Assembly (NCBI RefSeq): GCF_001467695.1
Contig: NZ_LNYE01000004.1
Coordinates: 31,392-95,391 of the forward strand
DNA from: Legionella gratiana
GTDB lineage: Bacteria > Pseudomonadota > Gammaproteobacteria > Legionellales > Legionellaceae
DNA: 64,000 nucleotides
Reading direction: 5' to 3'
The position numbers and the translations under genes are program-made. Within the stretch, counting starts at the first letter, position 1, and every line of letters begins with the position of its first letter. The notes beneath the pieces are model-generated. The model was not told the origin of the DNA and did not search any database. It saw nothing but the letters and a program-made list of their open reading frames with translations. Positions 8,404 to 16,939 of this stretch are shown here, in pieces.

Positions 8404-9244
8404 TTTGAAACAAACAATTAACGAATTGCCTGTAAGCCTACTAGGGCGTTTTGTCTATCAATTTTTACCCTACAAGCGGCAAATAATTATGGCAAATATT
8501 GATCGCGTCTATGGTGATCAATTAGATGTCGGCCAAAAGAAGCGACTTGCTCTATCTTATTACTCACACTTACTTAAATCTTTTAAAGAAGCACTACAAT
8601 TGCGTTTTATGTCAGAAGAAACCTTACGGAATCAAGTAGAGGTTCGTGGTCATGAGAAGATGTTGGAGGTTGTGGCACAAAAAAAAGGAGTTTTAGTTCT
8701 TACCGGCCACTTCGGTAATTGGGAAGTAGCTCCTATAGGTGGAGTTTTAAATTTTAAAGAATTTCAAGGACAGTTTCATTTTATCCGAAGAACTCTATCC
8801 ATTAAGTTTATTGAGCGAAGCTTATTTAAGCAATATTACCAAGTCGGTTTAAATGTGATACCGAAAAAGAATTCACTGGATAAGGTTTGTGCTGCATTGG
8901 AAAAAAATCATGCTGTGATTTTTGTTCTTGATCAACATGCCTCCTTAGCTAATCGTGATGGTATCGCAGTGGAGTTTTTTGGTACAAAAGCCGGAACTTA
9001 CCGAAGTCTAGCAACTCTATCTCGTTATACCGGTGTTCCCGTTGTTCCGGCCGCAGGTTATAGGTTACCTAATGGCAAACATGTTTTAGAATTTTATGAT
9101 CCTATTCCTTGGAAAGATTATGACACTGCTGCAGAATCTCTTTATCATAATACCCTAGCATATAATCAAGCTTTAGAGCGTATTATTTTAGCTCATCCTG
9201 AACAATGGAACTGGATGCACAAGCGCTGGAAGCTCAAACTTTAA
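8396..9244 (+). CDS. Lipid A late acyltransferase, LpxL/HtrB family
   Basis: This 282-residue LPLAT-family protein has the HX4E catalytic motif in TGHFGNWE (His105, Glu110) and a conserved downstream block (FVLDQHASLANRDGIAVEFFG). LpxL-type enzymes transfer secondary acyl chains from ACP to Kdo-lipid A precursors at the inner membrane. The GTG start overlaps the previous gene by 8 bp. It closes the cluster just as lpxXL closes the rhizobial acpXL cluster, so it probably transfers the very long acyl chain found in Legionella lipid A. The donor specificity is inferred from the neighbours. Confidence 0.85.
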   Translation: MTDLKQTINELPVSLLGRFVYQFLPYKRQIIMANIDRVYGDQLDVGQKKRLALSYYSHLLKSFKEALQLRFMSEETLRNQVEVRGHEKMLEVVAQKKGVLVLTGHFGNWEVAPIGGVLNFKEFQGQFHFIRRTLSIKFIERSLFKQYYQVGLNVIPKKNSLDKVCAALEKNHAVIFVLDQHASLANRDGIAVEFFGTKAGTYRSLATLSRYTGVPVVPAAGYRLPNGKHVLEFYDPIPWKDYDTAAESLYHNTLAYNQALERIILAHPEQWNWMHKRWKLKL

Positions 9245-9265
9245 TACCATTCTCGTAATAGATCT

Positions 9266-11530
9266 CTAATGAGTTACTGATGTACTAAATGTAGGAACAT
9301 GTTCCACTTTAAAACTGTCATCTTCTTCTTTAGGTGGATTTCCTATTTTAGCCAAGAAACATCCAGCCAATTGCCAAGCTGTTTGTGCATACTCTGATGC
9401 TTCATTTACATATTCAGATAAGACTTTGGTTGTGCTTTTTACAAAATCGGAGGTCTGAGCATTTTTAATGAGTTTTGGAATGGGTGTAACCACTAATTCT
9501 GGCATAACACAATTTAACTCCTCAGAAATATAGCGAAGTTGATCTGAATCCTCATTGATTTGTGTCAGTAAAAAATTGACCTCGTCGCGTGATTTTTCTT
9601 TTATCATTATCTCCAATAGGCGCAATTGATTCATGACAAAGGGATTTTGATTCTCATTTAGCCAACGGAAAAGTGCGGGGTTTTCTTCCTTTTTACGAAT
9701 CACATAATGATATAAGTTATGGAGTTTTTTTCGCGTTTCAAGTTCATTTTTAGGCATTGTTTGTAATGAATAAATATCCAACGCTTTCATGATGTCTTCA
9801 AATTTTTCTTGGGTTAATGGAAGATTTATTTTGTTTAATAAAATAAGAAGATCTTTCTCTGGTTCATTAATAGAGAGCAATTTTTTTACATGCTTTCGAG
9901 GCGATTTTTTAGGTGACTCCTCAAGAGTCCATGATTCCGGAGCTACATATTCAGGTAGATTGGGTTTAAATAAACCTGTCCAGCCATAAGTCCAGCATCG
10001 TTTTATCAATTTGATTACACCCGAAAAAAAACCTTGTTCTTTAGTAAAGCTTAACTCCAGTCTTGCTTCTGATAAAGCTTTTTGGGCAATTTGAATAATT
10101 TCCGGATTTTTTTCGGAATTGAGGTTTTTTAGGGCTAAGGTACATAAATCGACTACTCTTTGGTAATTTTCTTTTCCACCGCGTAGACCAAAATAGCGAA
10201 TAATTCTTTTTGCATCAAATAAAAATAATTGATAACTAATTTGTTCATCAAAAAAAGAAGGATAGTTTAAAAAAGTTGTAAAGATTGCTTCTTTCACTGT
10301 TGTCTCTAATTCAGGACGTGTCAACATAAAGCCGAGATGATGTATTGCTTGAGAACGGCTTTTAAAATTATCAGAATGGTGATAATACTCCATATAATCA
10401 TGGAGTAATTTGCTTATGGATTCAGAGCTTCCCTGATAATGTATTAAAAAATATTCAAAACAATTAATGGATTTGTTGCGTTTGATTAATCCGCTTATAA
10501 ATGGACTTTCATCAGCTCCCCCAAGTTGCTTATTTTGCTCTTTAAAGGATTCAGGAACTACTGGATTTAAATTAATATTTTGGACCATTCTTTGCAGATT
10601 GAGTTGATTATTTTGGTAAAATAATGCGATGTTTCCTTCTTGGGCATTTGTTCTTAGATAGCGATTTGTTAAGAAAGCGGTTTTATTAGCCAGCTCTTTG
10701 AAGGCAAGTTTATCATTTAAGAAAAAAAGTAATTCAATTGCAGAAGGTGAAAAAGAGTGATTTTTTTCTAATAATTTTTTCGTTAATTGATTAATATAGG
10801 TAGCAAGTGCTTTGTTGTAATGACCATTAAGGTAAAGGCGGATTGCTAAAATCAAATGAGACTCTTTGTTGGCATGTTCTAAGAATCTTTGAGGGATATA
10901 ATGGAACAATTCAAAGTGCTCAATAATATTAATAATCATCGCTTCTTTTTGGTTCGGTTCTATTTTGCTTAATTCATCAATAATGTTAGTTCCTGCCAAT
11001 TTCATTAGATGAGCTAATAGATAATGGGCATTAGGCATGGTCGCAAAATGGTTCATCCAGTACACAATAAGTTCGTGCTTTGCATATCTTCCAATTAAAG
11101 CTTCTGTTTGTTCTCTAGTAAGTAGGTGAAAATGAGGAACAGAACAAAGAATACTTACTGCAGCCTCAGGTTCTAATTCGTTTATCATCGCGTTTGTGAG
11201 TATTTTTAAATCGAGTTGATGTATCAATGCATTAAGGCGAGACGGGGTATGATTATCACGAATGGTTAATCGATGTAACAAAGAAGTGCCTTTTAGAGAA
11301 TCCAAATACTCTTTTTGACTTAACAGATATATGATTAATAAAGATTTTACACTTGAGTTTTGGACGATTTGAATGGAGTCAATGATTTCTGGTAATGTCA
11401 AACATCCTTTTTTGAGTGTGGTTAAAAAATGTGCTTGGGATGCTGTATTTTTATTAATTGCAGTTAAATATTCTGGATTTCCCATAGCTGCTTTGAATAA
11501 ATCAATGTTTTGTATTTTGCTTCCTGTCAT
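9266..11530 (-). CDS. Hypothetical alpha-helical protein, possible Dot/Icm substrate
   Basis: I do not recognise this 754-residue protein. It is soluble, leucine- and lysine-rich and appears almost wholly helical, perhaps with TPR- or HEAT-like repeats in the first 500 residues. There is no signal peptide. The C-terminus carries an acidic patch (KEEDD) about 15-20 residues from the end and finishes in small polar residues, which fits the E-block style translocation signal of Dot/Icm substrates. The start at 11530 has a strong GGAGAGG ribosome site. No PmrA box was found in its upstream region. Effector status is inference. Confidence 0.65.
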   Translation of the reverse strand: MTGSKIQNIDLFKAAMGNPEYLTAINKNTASQAHFLTTLKKGCLTLPEIIDSIQIVQNSSVKSLLIIYLLSQKEYLDSLKGTSLLHRLTIRDNHTPSRLNALIHQLDLKILTNAMINELEPEAAVSILCSVPHFHLLTREQTEALIGRYAKHELIVYWMNHFATMPNAHYLLAHLMKLAGTNIIDELSKIEPNQKEAMIINIIEHFELFHYIPQRFLEHANKESHLILAIRLYLNGHYNKALATYINQLTKKLLEKNHSFSPSAIELLFFLNDKLAFKELANKTAFLTNRYLRTNAQEGNIALFYQNNQLNLQRMVQNINLNPVVPESFKEQNKQLGGADESPFISGLIKRNKSINCFEYFLIHYQGSSESISKLLHDYMEYYHHSDNFKSRSQAIHHLGFMLTRPELETTVKEAIFTTFLNYPSFFDEQISYQLFLFDAKRIIRYFGLRGGKENYQRVVDLCTLALKNLNSEKNPEIIQIAQKALSEARLELSFTKEQGFFSGVIKLIKRCWTYGWTGLFKPNLPEYVAPESWTLEESPKKSPRKHVKKLLSINEPEKDLLILLNKINLPLTQEKFEDIMKALDIYSLQTMPKNELETRKKLHNLYHYVIRKKEENPALFRWLNENQNPFVMNQLRLLEIMIKEKSRDEVNFLLTQINEDSDQLRYISEELNCVMPELVVTPIPKLIKNAQTSDFVKSTTKVLSEYVNEASEYAQTAWQLAGCFLAKIGNPPKEEDDSFKVEHVPTFSTSVTH

Positions 11531-11650
11531 AGCCCTCTCCTATAGAACTCACATCGGCTTCCAATTTAAAGGTGAAAGGTACGAGTTGAGCCTTCATTCA
11601 GAATAACTCTTTGTAAAAAAAATTCAATACTTGTGTTAATTTTGCCTCAG

Positions 11651-11675
11651 TATAGGACAAATTTTTTGTCCTATA
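11651..11675. repeat. 11-bp palindrome between dapF and the 754-residue gene
   Basis: TATAGGACAAA (11651-11661) and its complement (11665-11675) form a perfect stem with a TTT loop. No run of T follows on either strand, so an operator for the downstream minus-strand gene is as likely as a terminator for dapF. Confidence 0.35.
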
Positions 11676-11768
11676 TCACATAATTGTGTTGTTATTGGCA
11701 GATTTATATGAAGTGATTTTATATCCTGGGCTAAGTTTATAAGAGCGAGAACACGAAGAAAGGGATCG

Positions 11769-12602
11769 CTAAAATAATGTGCCTTCATAAACAAAAACAG
11801 CAGGGCCAGTTAAGCAAATTGGTTGATTAAACTCTGGCCAATCAATCAGCAAATCACCGCCAGGTAAAGTAACTGTTATTTGTTTATCCATCTTATAATA
11901 TAAACATCCTACTGCCGCGGCTGCAACGGCTCCACTGCCGCATGCTTGTGTTTCCCCACAACCCCGTTCAAAGACCCTTAATTTAATATGTTGCGGAGTT
12001 ACAATTTGCATAAATCCAACATTTGCTTGCTCGGGAAAACACGGATGTAGGCTTATTTGTTTTCCCAAAGTAAGCACAGGAGCTGCTTGTATATCCTGAA
12101 CCAATAAAACAGCATGAGGATTACCAACGCTTAGAGCATGTAAGAAAAGCGTTTCATGGTTTGAAAGCTCTAAAGTGTATTTTTCAGATTGCTCTTTAGC
12201 CAGGAGAGGGATATCTCCGGGTGCTAATTTTGGAATACCCATATCCACACGTACATGTTGATCGGCATTAATATGTAAATTCATTTTTGTTGTTTTAGTG
12301 GCAATTGTTAAATGGTTTTTATCGGTTAAACCATAATATTTGGCAAATAATGCAAGGCAGCGTGCTCCATTTCCACATTGTCCTACTTCTTGGCCGTCAG
12401 CATTAAAAATTCGATAATTAAAATCAACTCCTTCTTGATAGCTGGATTCAATCAGCAAGCATTGATCAAAACCAATGCCCGTATTACGTTGAGCCATTAT
12501 AGCTATTTGTTGAGGATTGAGGTTTATATGTTGATTAATGCCATCAATCACTATGAAATCATTGCCTAAACCATGCATTTTGGTAAATCTAATGGCCATC
12601 AT
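11769..12602 (-). CDS. dapF: Diaminopimelate epimerase
   Basis: This converts LL-diaminopimelate to meso-diaminopimelate for lysine and peptidoglycan synthesis in the cytoplasm. The length (277 residues) is standard. Both active-site cysteines are present: Cys76 in QCGNGARC and Cys221 in GETQACGSG. The start MMAIRFTKMHGLGNDF is canonical; either of two adjacent ATGs (12602 or 12599) fits the AGGA ribosome site. The small lipoprotein gene lptM lies 45 bp upstream in the same direction, the arrangement seen in E. coli (yifL-dapF). Confidence 0.96.
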   Translation of the reverse strand: MMAIRFTKMHGLGNDFIVIDGINQHINLNPQQIAIMAQRNTGIGFDQCLLIESSYQEGVDFNYRIFNADGQEVGQCGNGARCLALFAKYYGLTDKNHLTIATKTTKMNLHINADQHVRVDMGIPKLAPGDIPLLAKEQSEKYTLELSNHETLFLHALSVGNPHAVLLVQDIQAAPVLTLGKQISLHPCFPEQANVGFMQIVTPQHIKLRVFERGCGETQACGSGAVAAAAVGCLYYKMDKQITVTLPGGDLLIDWPEFNQPICLTGPAVFVYEGTLF

Positions 12603-12647
12603 TTTTCCTATTGAAAATTATCTAACTGGTTTTATTTAGAAGTCCCG

Positions 12648-12761
12648 TTATTTACTTGGAGCATTTTTTGTCGATTCTGGCAAATAAAGTGGTCCTTTTT
12701 GTCCACAACTTGATATAAATAAAGTGATGCCAATTACCAATACTAAGTGTAGTCGTTTCAT
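12648..12761 (-). CDS. lptM: LptM (YifL) lipoprotein, 37 residues
   Basis: This short gene encodes a signal peptide, a lipobox ending at Cys19 (FISSC) and the CGQKGPLYLP motif that is the hallmark of LptM/YifL. The chain then ends after a short hydrophilic tail. LptM binds the LptDE translocon and assists its oxidative maturation at the outer membrane. The placement directly before dapF is conserved in gammaproteobacteria. The protein is shorter than the E. coli version (67 residues), lacking most of the disordered tail. Confidence 0.9.
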   Translation of the reverse strand: MKRLHLVLVIGITLFISSCGQKGPLYLPESTKNAPSK

Positions 12762-12779
12762 TAAAAAGAGTCATTAATT

Positions 12780-12908
12780 ATGAAAAAAAGAGTATTTACC
12801 ACTTATTGGCGTAAAAATTCAAGTAATATAATAATATTGGTTGTTTTTATTTTGCCCGTATTTGTCACTTATTTTTATGAGGTTATTTTTTTTAAGCACA
12901 GTATTTAA
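12780..12908 (+). CDS. Possible small membrane protein, 42 residues
   Basis: An ATG-started frame encodes a basic N-terminus (MKKRVFTTYWRKN) followed by one hydrophobic segment (about residues 17-38). A weak AAGAG lies about 9 nt upstream. Only 18 bp separate it from the divergent lptM start, leaving little room for a promoter. It could be real or a chance frame; no homolog is recognised. Confidence 0.25.
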   Translation: MKKRVFTTYWRKNSSNIIILVVFILPVFVTYFYEVIFFKHSI

Positions 12909-12973
12909 AGGGTATAACTTGCACTGTGCTTATGCATTAGCGATAATTTCTCTTTTTTGTCAGGGGATTGGTT

Positions 12974-13627
12974 TTGAATGTGTTTATAAATGAGTCTGGA
13001 GATCACGCTCAAGCATGTGTTATTTGGATGCATGGATTAGGTGCTGATGCTTCTGACATGATGGGTTTAGTTGATCAATTAACAGTTACTGATATCGTGT
13101 TACGCCATGTATTTATCAATGCGCCTCAGCGTCCGGTCACGCTTAATGGCGGAATGGTTATGCCTGCATGGTATGATATTATGGGTATGAAATTAATAGA
13201 TAGAGAAGATAAAGAGGGAATCGAGCAGTCTGAATTGTTGATTCGAAAAGTTATGGAGGAGCAATTAAACGACGGTTTTTCATACAATCAGATTTTTTTA
13301 GCGGGCTTTTCACAAGGAGGGGCTATGGCATTACATACAGCTCTTCATACCCCAGCTCAACTCGCTGGAGTGATTGCTTTGTCGGCTTATTTGCCTCTAG
13401 CGGCACATAATAGGCCAAAACTCGATAAAAGTACGCCTTTTTTTATAGGGTCTGGGCAATTTGATCCTCTTGTTTTGCCTCAATGGACTGAATTAAGTAA
13501 AGATTGGCTATTGAATCAAGGATATAAAAATATTTCTTATTATCAGTATCCTATGGAACATTCAGTTTGTTATGAAGAAATTAAAGAGCTTAGCTTTTGG
13601 TTAAAACAAGTTACGGGAGAAGCGTAA
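12974..13627 (+). CDS. Carboxylesterase / lysophospholipase-like alpha/beta hydrolase
   Basis: This is an Abhydrolase_2 (phospholipase/carboxylesterase) family enzyme of about 217 residues. The nucleophile elbow is GFSQGGAM (Ser113 from this start), with the acid in GSGQFDPLV and the histidine in MEHSVCYEE. The oxyanion region MHGLGADASDM near the N-terminus is typical. The TTG at 12974 is preferred because AGGGGA lies 6 nt upstream, whereas the TTG at 12968 directly abuts that site. It hydrolyses short-chain esters or lysophospholipids in the cytoplasm. The stop overlaps the ratA start (TAATG). Confidence 0.85.
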   Translation: MNVFINESGDHAQACVIWMHGLGADASDMMGLVDQLTVTDIVLRHVFINAPQRPVTLNGGMVMPAWYDIMGMKLIDREDKEGIEQSELLIRKVMEEQLNDGFSYNQIFLAGFSQGGAMALHTALHTPAQLAGVIALSAYLPLAAHNRPKLDKSTPFFIGSGQFDPLVLPQWTELSKDWLLNQGYKNISYYQYPMEHSVCYEEIKELSFWLKQVTGEA

Positions 13628-14061
13628 TGCCCATAGTGAAGAAATCACGAACTGTTAACTATACGTGTGAGCAAATGTTTGCTTTGGTGAATGAAGTAGA
13701 GCATTATGCGGAGTTTTTACCTTATTGTTCTGAAAGTTTAGTGCATCACCGTGATGAAGATGAAGTCCAAGCAACTTTGGTGATTGGTGCTGCAGGAATG
13801 AGTAAATCGTTTACTACACGTAACAGACTCCAAATTAATAAAATGATAGAAATTCGGCTTGTTGATGGTCCATTCAGTCATTTAGAGGGTTTTTGGCGTT
13901 TTGATGAAGTAGAAGAAGGGTGCAAAGTTTCTTTTGACTTGGAATTTGAATTTGCTGGACGTATGTTTTCTATGCTTCTTGGGCCAGTATTTGAGCAGGT
14001 TACTGATAAAATGGTAGATTCTTTCTGTGAGCGAGCAAAAACAATTTATGGTAAAGATTGA
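13627..14061 (+). CDS. ratA: RatA / COQ10-like START-domain protein
   Basis: This 144-residue polyketide cyclase/START-fold protein follows the YfjG/RatA pattern: a short basic N-terminus, YTCEQMFALVNEVEHYAEFLPYC near the start, and a C-terminal helix with FEQVTDKMVDSFCERAK. In E. coli, RatA was described as an inhibitor of 70S association, while its homolog Coq10 binds ubiquinone. The respiratory role is the more widely conserved one. The start overlaps the esterase stop and the end overlaps rnfH, as in the common yfjG-yfjF pair. Confidence 0.88.
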   Translation: MPIVKKSRTVNYTCEQMFALVNEVEHYAEFLPYCSESLVHHRDEDEVQATLVIGAAGMSKSFTTRNRLQINKMIEIRLVDGPFSHLEGFWRFDEVEEGCKVSFDLEFEFAGRMFSMLLGPVFEQVTDKMVDSFCERAKTIYGKD

Positions 14062-14335
14062 AGTTGTTTATGTGCCTTTAAAAAAAACTGTAGTACATAA
14101 GATACTTGAGCTCAAATTAGGGGCGACAGTTTCTGATGCCCTTCATGCATCAGAAATATACGTCACTTATCCTGAGACACGTAGTTTTCCTGTTGGCATT
14201 TTTTCAAAACAAGTCTCTTTGGATCAAGTACTTAAAGAAGGGGACAGGATAGAAATATACAGGCCGTTGATTTTGGATCCTAAAGAAAATCGACGGAAAA
14301 AAGCAAAAGTTCTTTCGGAAAAAAACAAATCGTAA
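14048..14335 (+). CDS. rnfH: RnfH family (UPF0125) ubiquitin-like protein
   Basis: This 95-residue beta-grasp protein has the family pattern KIEVVYxxP followed by VSDAL, SFPVGIFSKQV and GDRIEIYRPLILDPKENRRKKA. The ATG at 14048 lies inside the end of ratA (14-bp overlap), which is the usual arrangement. The basic C-terminal tail is typical. Its exact function is unsettled; it is linked by gene context to ratA and in some bacteria to Rnf electron transport. Confidence 0.88.
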   Translation: MVKIEVVYVPLKKTVVHKILELKLGATVSDALHASEIYVTYPETRSFPVGIFSKQVSLDQVLKEGDRIEIYRPLILDPKENRRKKAKVLSEKNKS

Positions 14336-14412
14336 TCTTAGGATGCAACAGAATTTGAGTTTTTACGTAAGGATAAAGCCCGAAAGCAATAAATCCCAAT
14401 TAGAAGAACGTG

Positions 14413-14442
14413 AGTTCGATATAAAAAATTTTATATCGAACT
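14413..14442. terminator. Bidirectional terminator between rnfH and bamE
   Basis: A 14-bp perfect palindrome (AGTTCGATATAAAA and complement) with a 2-nt AA centre sits between two convergent genes and is followed by T-rich sequence on the plus strand. Its left arm contains the dispersed AACGTGAGTTCGA motif (14407-14419). Confidence 0.6.
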
Positions 14443-14463
14443 GATTTTGTTTGGAATTGCCAT

Positions 14464-14826
14464 TTATTCTTGATTGATGTCTGGTTGTGCGAGTGCTGTC
14501 CCTACACCAGGGTTTAGTTTGTCGCGCTCTATACGAGTCAGTCTATCATTATGGAAATATAAGCTCACAGTAGACATTTTGATAGGTCCGTGGCCTCTAC
14601 GCCAAGTATAGGCATAATCCCAGCGATCATGATTAAATACAGGGCTTAGTAAGCTCGTTCCCAATAATATAGCGACATCATTCTTACTCATTCCGATCTT
14701 TAAACGGTCAAGAGTGGATTTTGGTAATAAATTTCCTTGTTGTACTACGCGTCGAGAAAGATCGAACGAGGTACAATGGGTTAGGGTTAAGGTAAGTACA
14801 ATTCCTAATAGAAAAATTATTATTCT
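14464..14826 (-). CDS. bamE: Outer membrane assembly lipoprotein BamE
   Basis: This is a SmpA/OmlA-family lipoprotein of the beta-barrel assembly machine. From the ATG at 14826 the protein has a clean lipoprotein signal (MRIIIFLLGIVLTLTLTHC), whereas the upstream ATG at 14859 would add 11 residues. The mature domain has LKIGMSKNDVAILLGTSLL and DRWDYAYTWRRG, the BamE core. It is divergent from fur, a neighbourhood conserved in many gammaproteobacteria. It ends facing rnfH with the palindromic terminator between. Confidence 0.93.
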   Translation of the reverse strand, partial: RIIIFLLGIVLTLTLTHCTSFDLSRRVVQQGNLLPKSTLDRLKIGMSKNDVAILLGTSLLSPVFNHDRWDYAYTWRRGHGPIKMSTVSLYFHNDRLTRIERDKLNPGVGTALAQPDINQE

Positions 14827-14927
14827 CATTTTTTTGCCTATCGTGAAAAATTTCGCCATAATAACACGTCAGTTAATGAAACACACCTGCAATAGTAAAG
14901 GCAACTTTATTGCATTGAGGAGCACTA

Positions 14928-15347
14928 ATGGAAGAAAGTAAGCAGCTAAAAAATGCTGGATTAAAAATTACTTTACCACGTTTAAAAGTATTGCAAATCT
15001 TGGAGCAATCTCCAAATCATCATTTAAGTGCAGAAGGAGTTTATAAAGCATTGCTTGAGACTGGGGAAGATGTAGGGCTTGCCACAGTATATCGTGTGTT
15101 AACGCAATTCGAAGCTGCGGGATTAGTTACTCGTCATAATTTTGAGGGAGGACATTCAGTATTTGAATTGAGCCAAGGAGAGCATCATGACCATTTGGTA
15201 TGCATAAGATGTGGTTGTGTGGAAGAGTTTGTTGATGAACTAATAGAGCAAAGGCAGAAAACTATTGCTGATAGAGCTCATTTTCAGATGACGGATCATG
15301 CTTTAAATATTTATGGAATATGTCCCAAGTGTCAACAATTAACCTGA
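14928..15347 (+). CDS. fur: Ferric uptake regulator Fur
   Basis: This 139-residue metalloregulator has an N-terminal winged helix (LKITLPRLKVLQIL, with GLATVYRVLTQFEAAGLV as recognition region). The C-terminal dimerisation/metal domain contains HHDHLVCIRCG and a second CPKC pair for structural zinc. With Fe2+ it represses iron-uptake genes. A GAGGAGC ribosome site precedes the ATG. The short upstream region contains an imperfect inverted repeat (14889-14894 with 14908-14913) that could be an operator, but it is not a clear Fur box. Confidence 0.96.
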   Translation: MEESKQLKNAGLKITLPRLKVLQILEQSPNHHLSAEGVYKALLETGEDVGLATVYRVLTQFEAAGLVTRHNFEGGHSVFELSQGEHHDHLVCIRCGCVEEFVDELIEQRQKTIADRAHFQMTDHALNIYGICPKCQQLT

Positions 15348-15357
15348 GTTCGAGGTT

Positions 15358-16770
15358 TTATAGTTCTTTTTTACCGAGTAGGAAAAAAGTTTTTACAGTG
15401 CCTATCCCTTTCATTTCTAGAGTTCCTCTCGGTTCCATAATGAATTCATCTTCAAGCATAAAAGCCATTTTTTCTGAAATATGAATTTTATTAGGAAGGG
15501 AGGTTTCTTCCAATCGGCTCGCTAAATTGACTACATTCCCCCATATATCATAAACAAATTTTTTATGGCCAATAACACCTGCAATTACAGTGCCATAAGT
15601 GATGCCGATACGAAATTGGAGTTGCATTTTATTTTCTTGATTAAACACCATCATTTTTTCCAGGATAGCTAGGGCATAGTTTGCTATATTGATGGCATGC
15701 CTTGTTGTTTGTTCAGGAACACCTGATACAGCCATATAGTTATCACCTATAGTTTTTACTTTTTCAACATGATATTTTTCAGTGAGGAGATCAAATTCAG
15801 CAAATAGACGATTTAGGATATTTACCGTTTTTTTGGCGCCTAATTGCTCTGTTAGCTGAGTAAAATTGATAATATCTGCAAACATGACACTGGCTTGAGA
15901 AAACTCATCAGCAATATCCTCCTCACCCATTTTCAAGCGTGATGCGATAGGTTCTGGCAAAATATTTAATAGTAATAAATCATTTTCATCATTAGCTTTT
16001 GAAATTGATTTTAATGCATGAATAATAAAGAAGATCATGAGTATTGTTGATAAAAATGTAAATAATAGGGTCAAAGTAATAACTTTTGACATCTTAGCGT
16101 CAATTTTTTCATTGCTAAGTAAAGTTCGATAATCTACATGCTCAAAAAAAGCCTGCAATGGTTTCATTATATTTAATTTTGCCATTAAGTATTCATGACC
16201 AAAAACCAGATTTTGGGCGAGCTTAGGGTTAGGTTCTCCGATAATAGTATAATTACCTTCTTTATCTTGATATTTCCCTTCGATCATATTCATCGCTTTA
16301 ACTTCGGTCTTTACCAGCTCATTACTTTTATTTTCAACCTCTGTCAGCAATGCGAATTCTTTCAGGCTGAAATTATGCTCTAGCATCATTGCCGCGATGG
16401 ACTTTTTTTCGCCATAAGGTTGGGGGCGTTTATCGTCAATTATTAAATCCCAATAAATTTCATCATAGTTTAATGGCCTAGGTGATTGTCCCGCCCGTAT
16501 TGACAGAATTTCATTATAATAATCGCGGTATTTCTTTTCGCCAGTCATCACATAAAGTCGTACCATATCCGTTAAGTCATCAGAGCTTTGGCGAAGGCCG
16601 TCAGCGATTAGATAAGATTGATAACGTTCATTGGCGTCAATATTTTCTTGTATAGCAATATGTTTTAATGAAAATAAACTTATGATTAGACCCAAAAGCG
16701 AAAGAGTCAGGAAAAAGAAAAAGTACTTTAGGAAGTAGGCATTTTTAAGATTGAGCTTGGTTATTCGCAT
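15358..16770 (-). CDS. Membrane class III adenylate/guanylate cyclase
   Basis: This 470-residue protein has TM segments at about 14-38 and 230-252, enclosing a periplasmic sensor-like domain of roughly 190 residues. A cytoplasmic class III cyclase domain follows. The metal-binding aspartates are Asp299 (MFADI) and Asp343 (IGDNY). Lys339 and Asp408 (YDIWG) are the base-selecting pair typical of adenylate cyclases, so cAMP is the expected product. The Arg of NLASR is present, so the domain looks active. Legionella encodes several such cyclases. It is divergent from an MBL-fold hydrolase and ends 10 bp from fur. Confidence 0.88.
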   Translation of the reverse strand: MRITKLNLKNAYFLKYFFFFLTLSLLGLIISLFSLKHIAIQENIDANERYQSYLIADGLRQSSDDLTDMVRLYVMTGEKKYRDYYNEILSIRAGQSPRPLNYDEIYWDLIIDDKRPQPYGEKKSIAAMMLEHNFSLKEFALLTEVENKSNELVKTEVKAMNMIEGKYQDKEGNYTIIGEPNPKLAQNLVFGHEYLMAKLNIMKPLQAFFEHVDYRTLLSNEKIDAKMSKVITLTLLFTFLSTILMIFFIIHALKSISKANDENDLLLLNILPEPIASRLKMGEEDIADEFSQASVMFADIINFTQLTEQLGAKKTVNILNRLFAEFDLLTEKYHVEKVKTIGDNYMAVSGVPEQTTRHAINIANYALAILEKMMVFNQENKMQLQFRIGITYGTVIAGVIGHKKFVYDIWGNVVNLASRLEETSLPNKIHISEKMAFMLEDEFIMEPRGTLEMKGIGTVKTFFLLGKKEL

Positions 16771-16939
16771 TTTGCTCTAAAGTGTTGTCATCTTACGTTG
16801 AAGAATAGCTTATTTATATTAATTGAGCTATTTCTAATAACCGATTTTAAATGCTATTCTAAAAGAAAGCGATAGCATATTTATCAAAGGAATTTTTAGA
16901 ACTCAGACTCGGGTTTTAATTTAACTCAGGGATTTATTC

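Noticed and set aside
14889..14913. Fur box in the bamE-fur intergenic region
   Set aside because: The inverted repeat is imperfect and does not resemble the 19-bp GATAATGATAATCATTATC-type pattern well enough to call.
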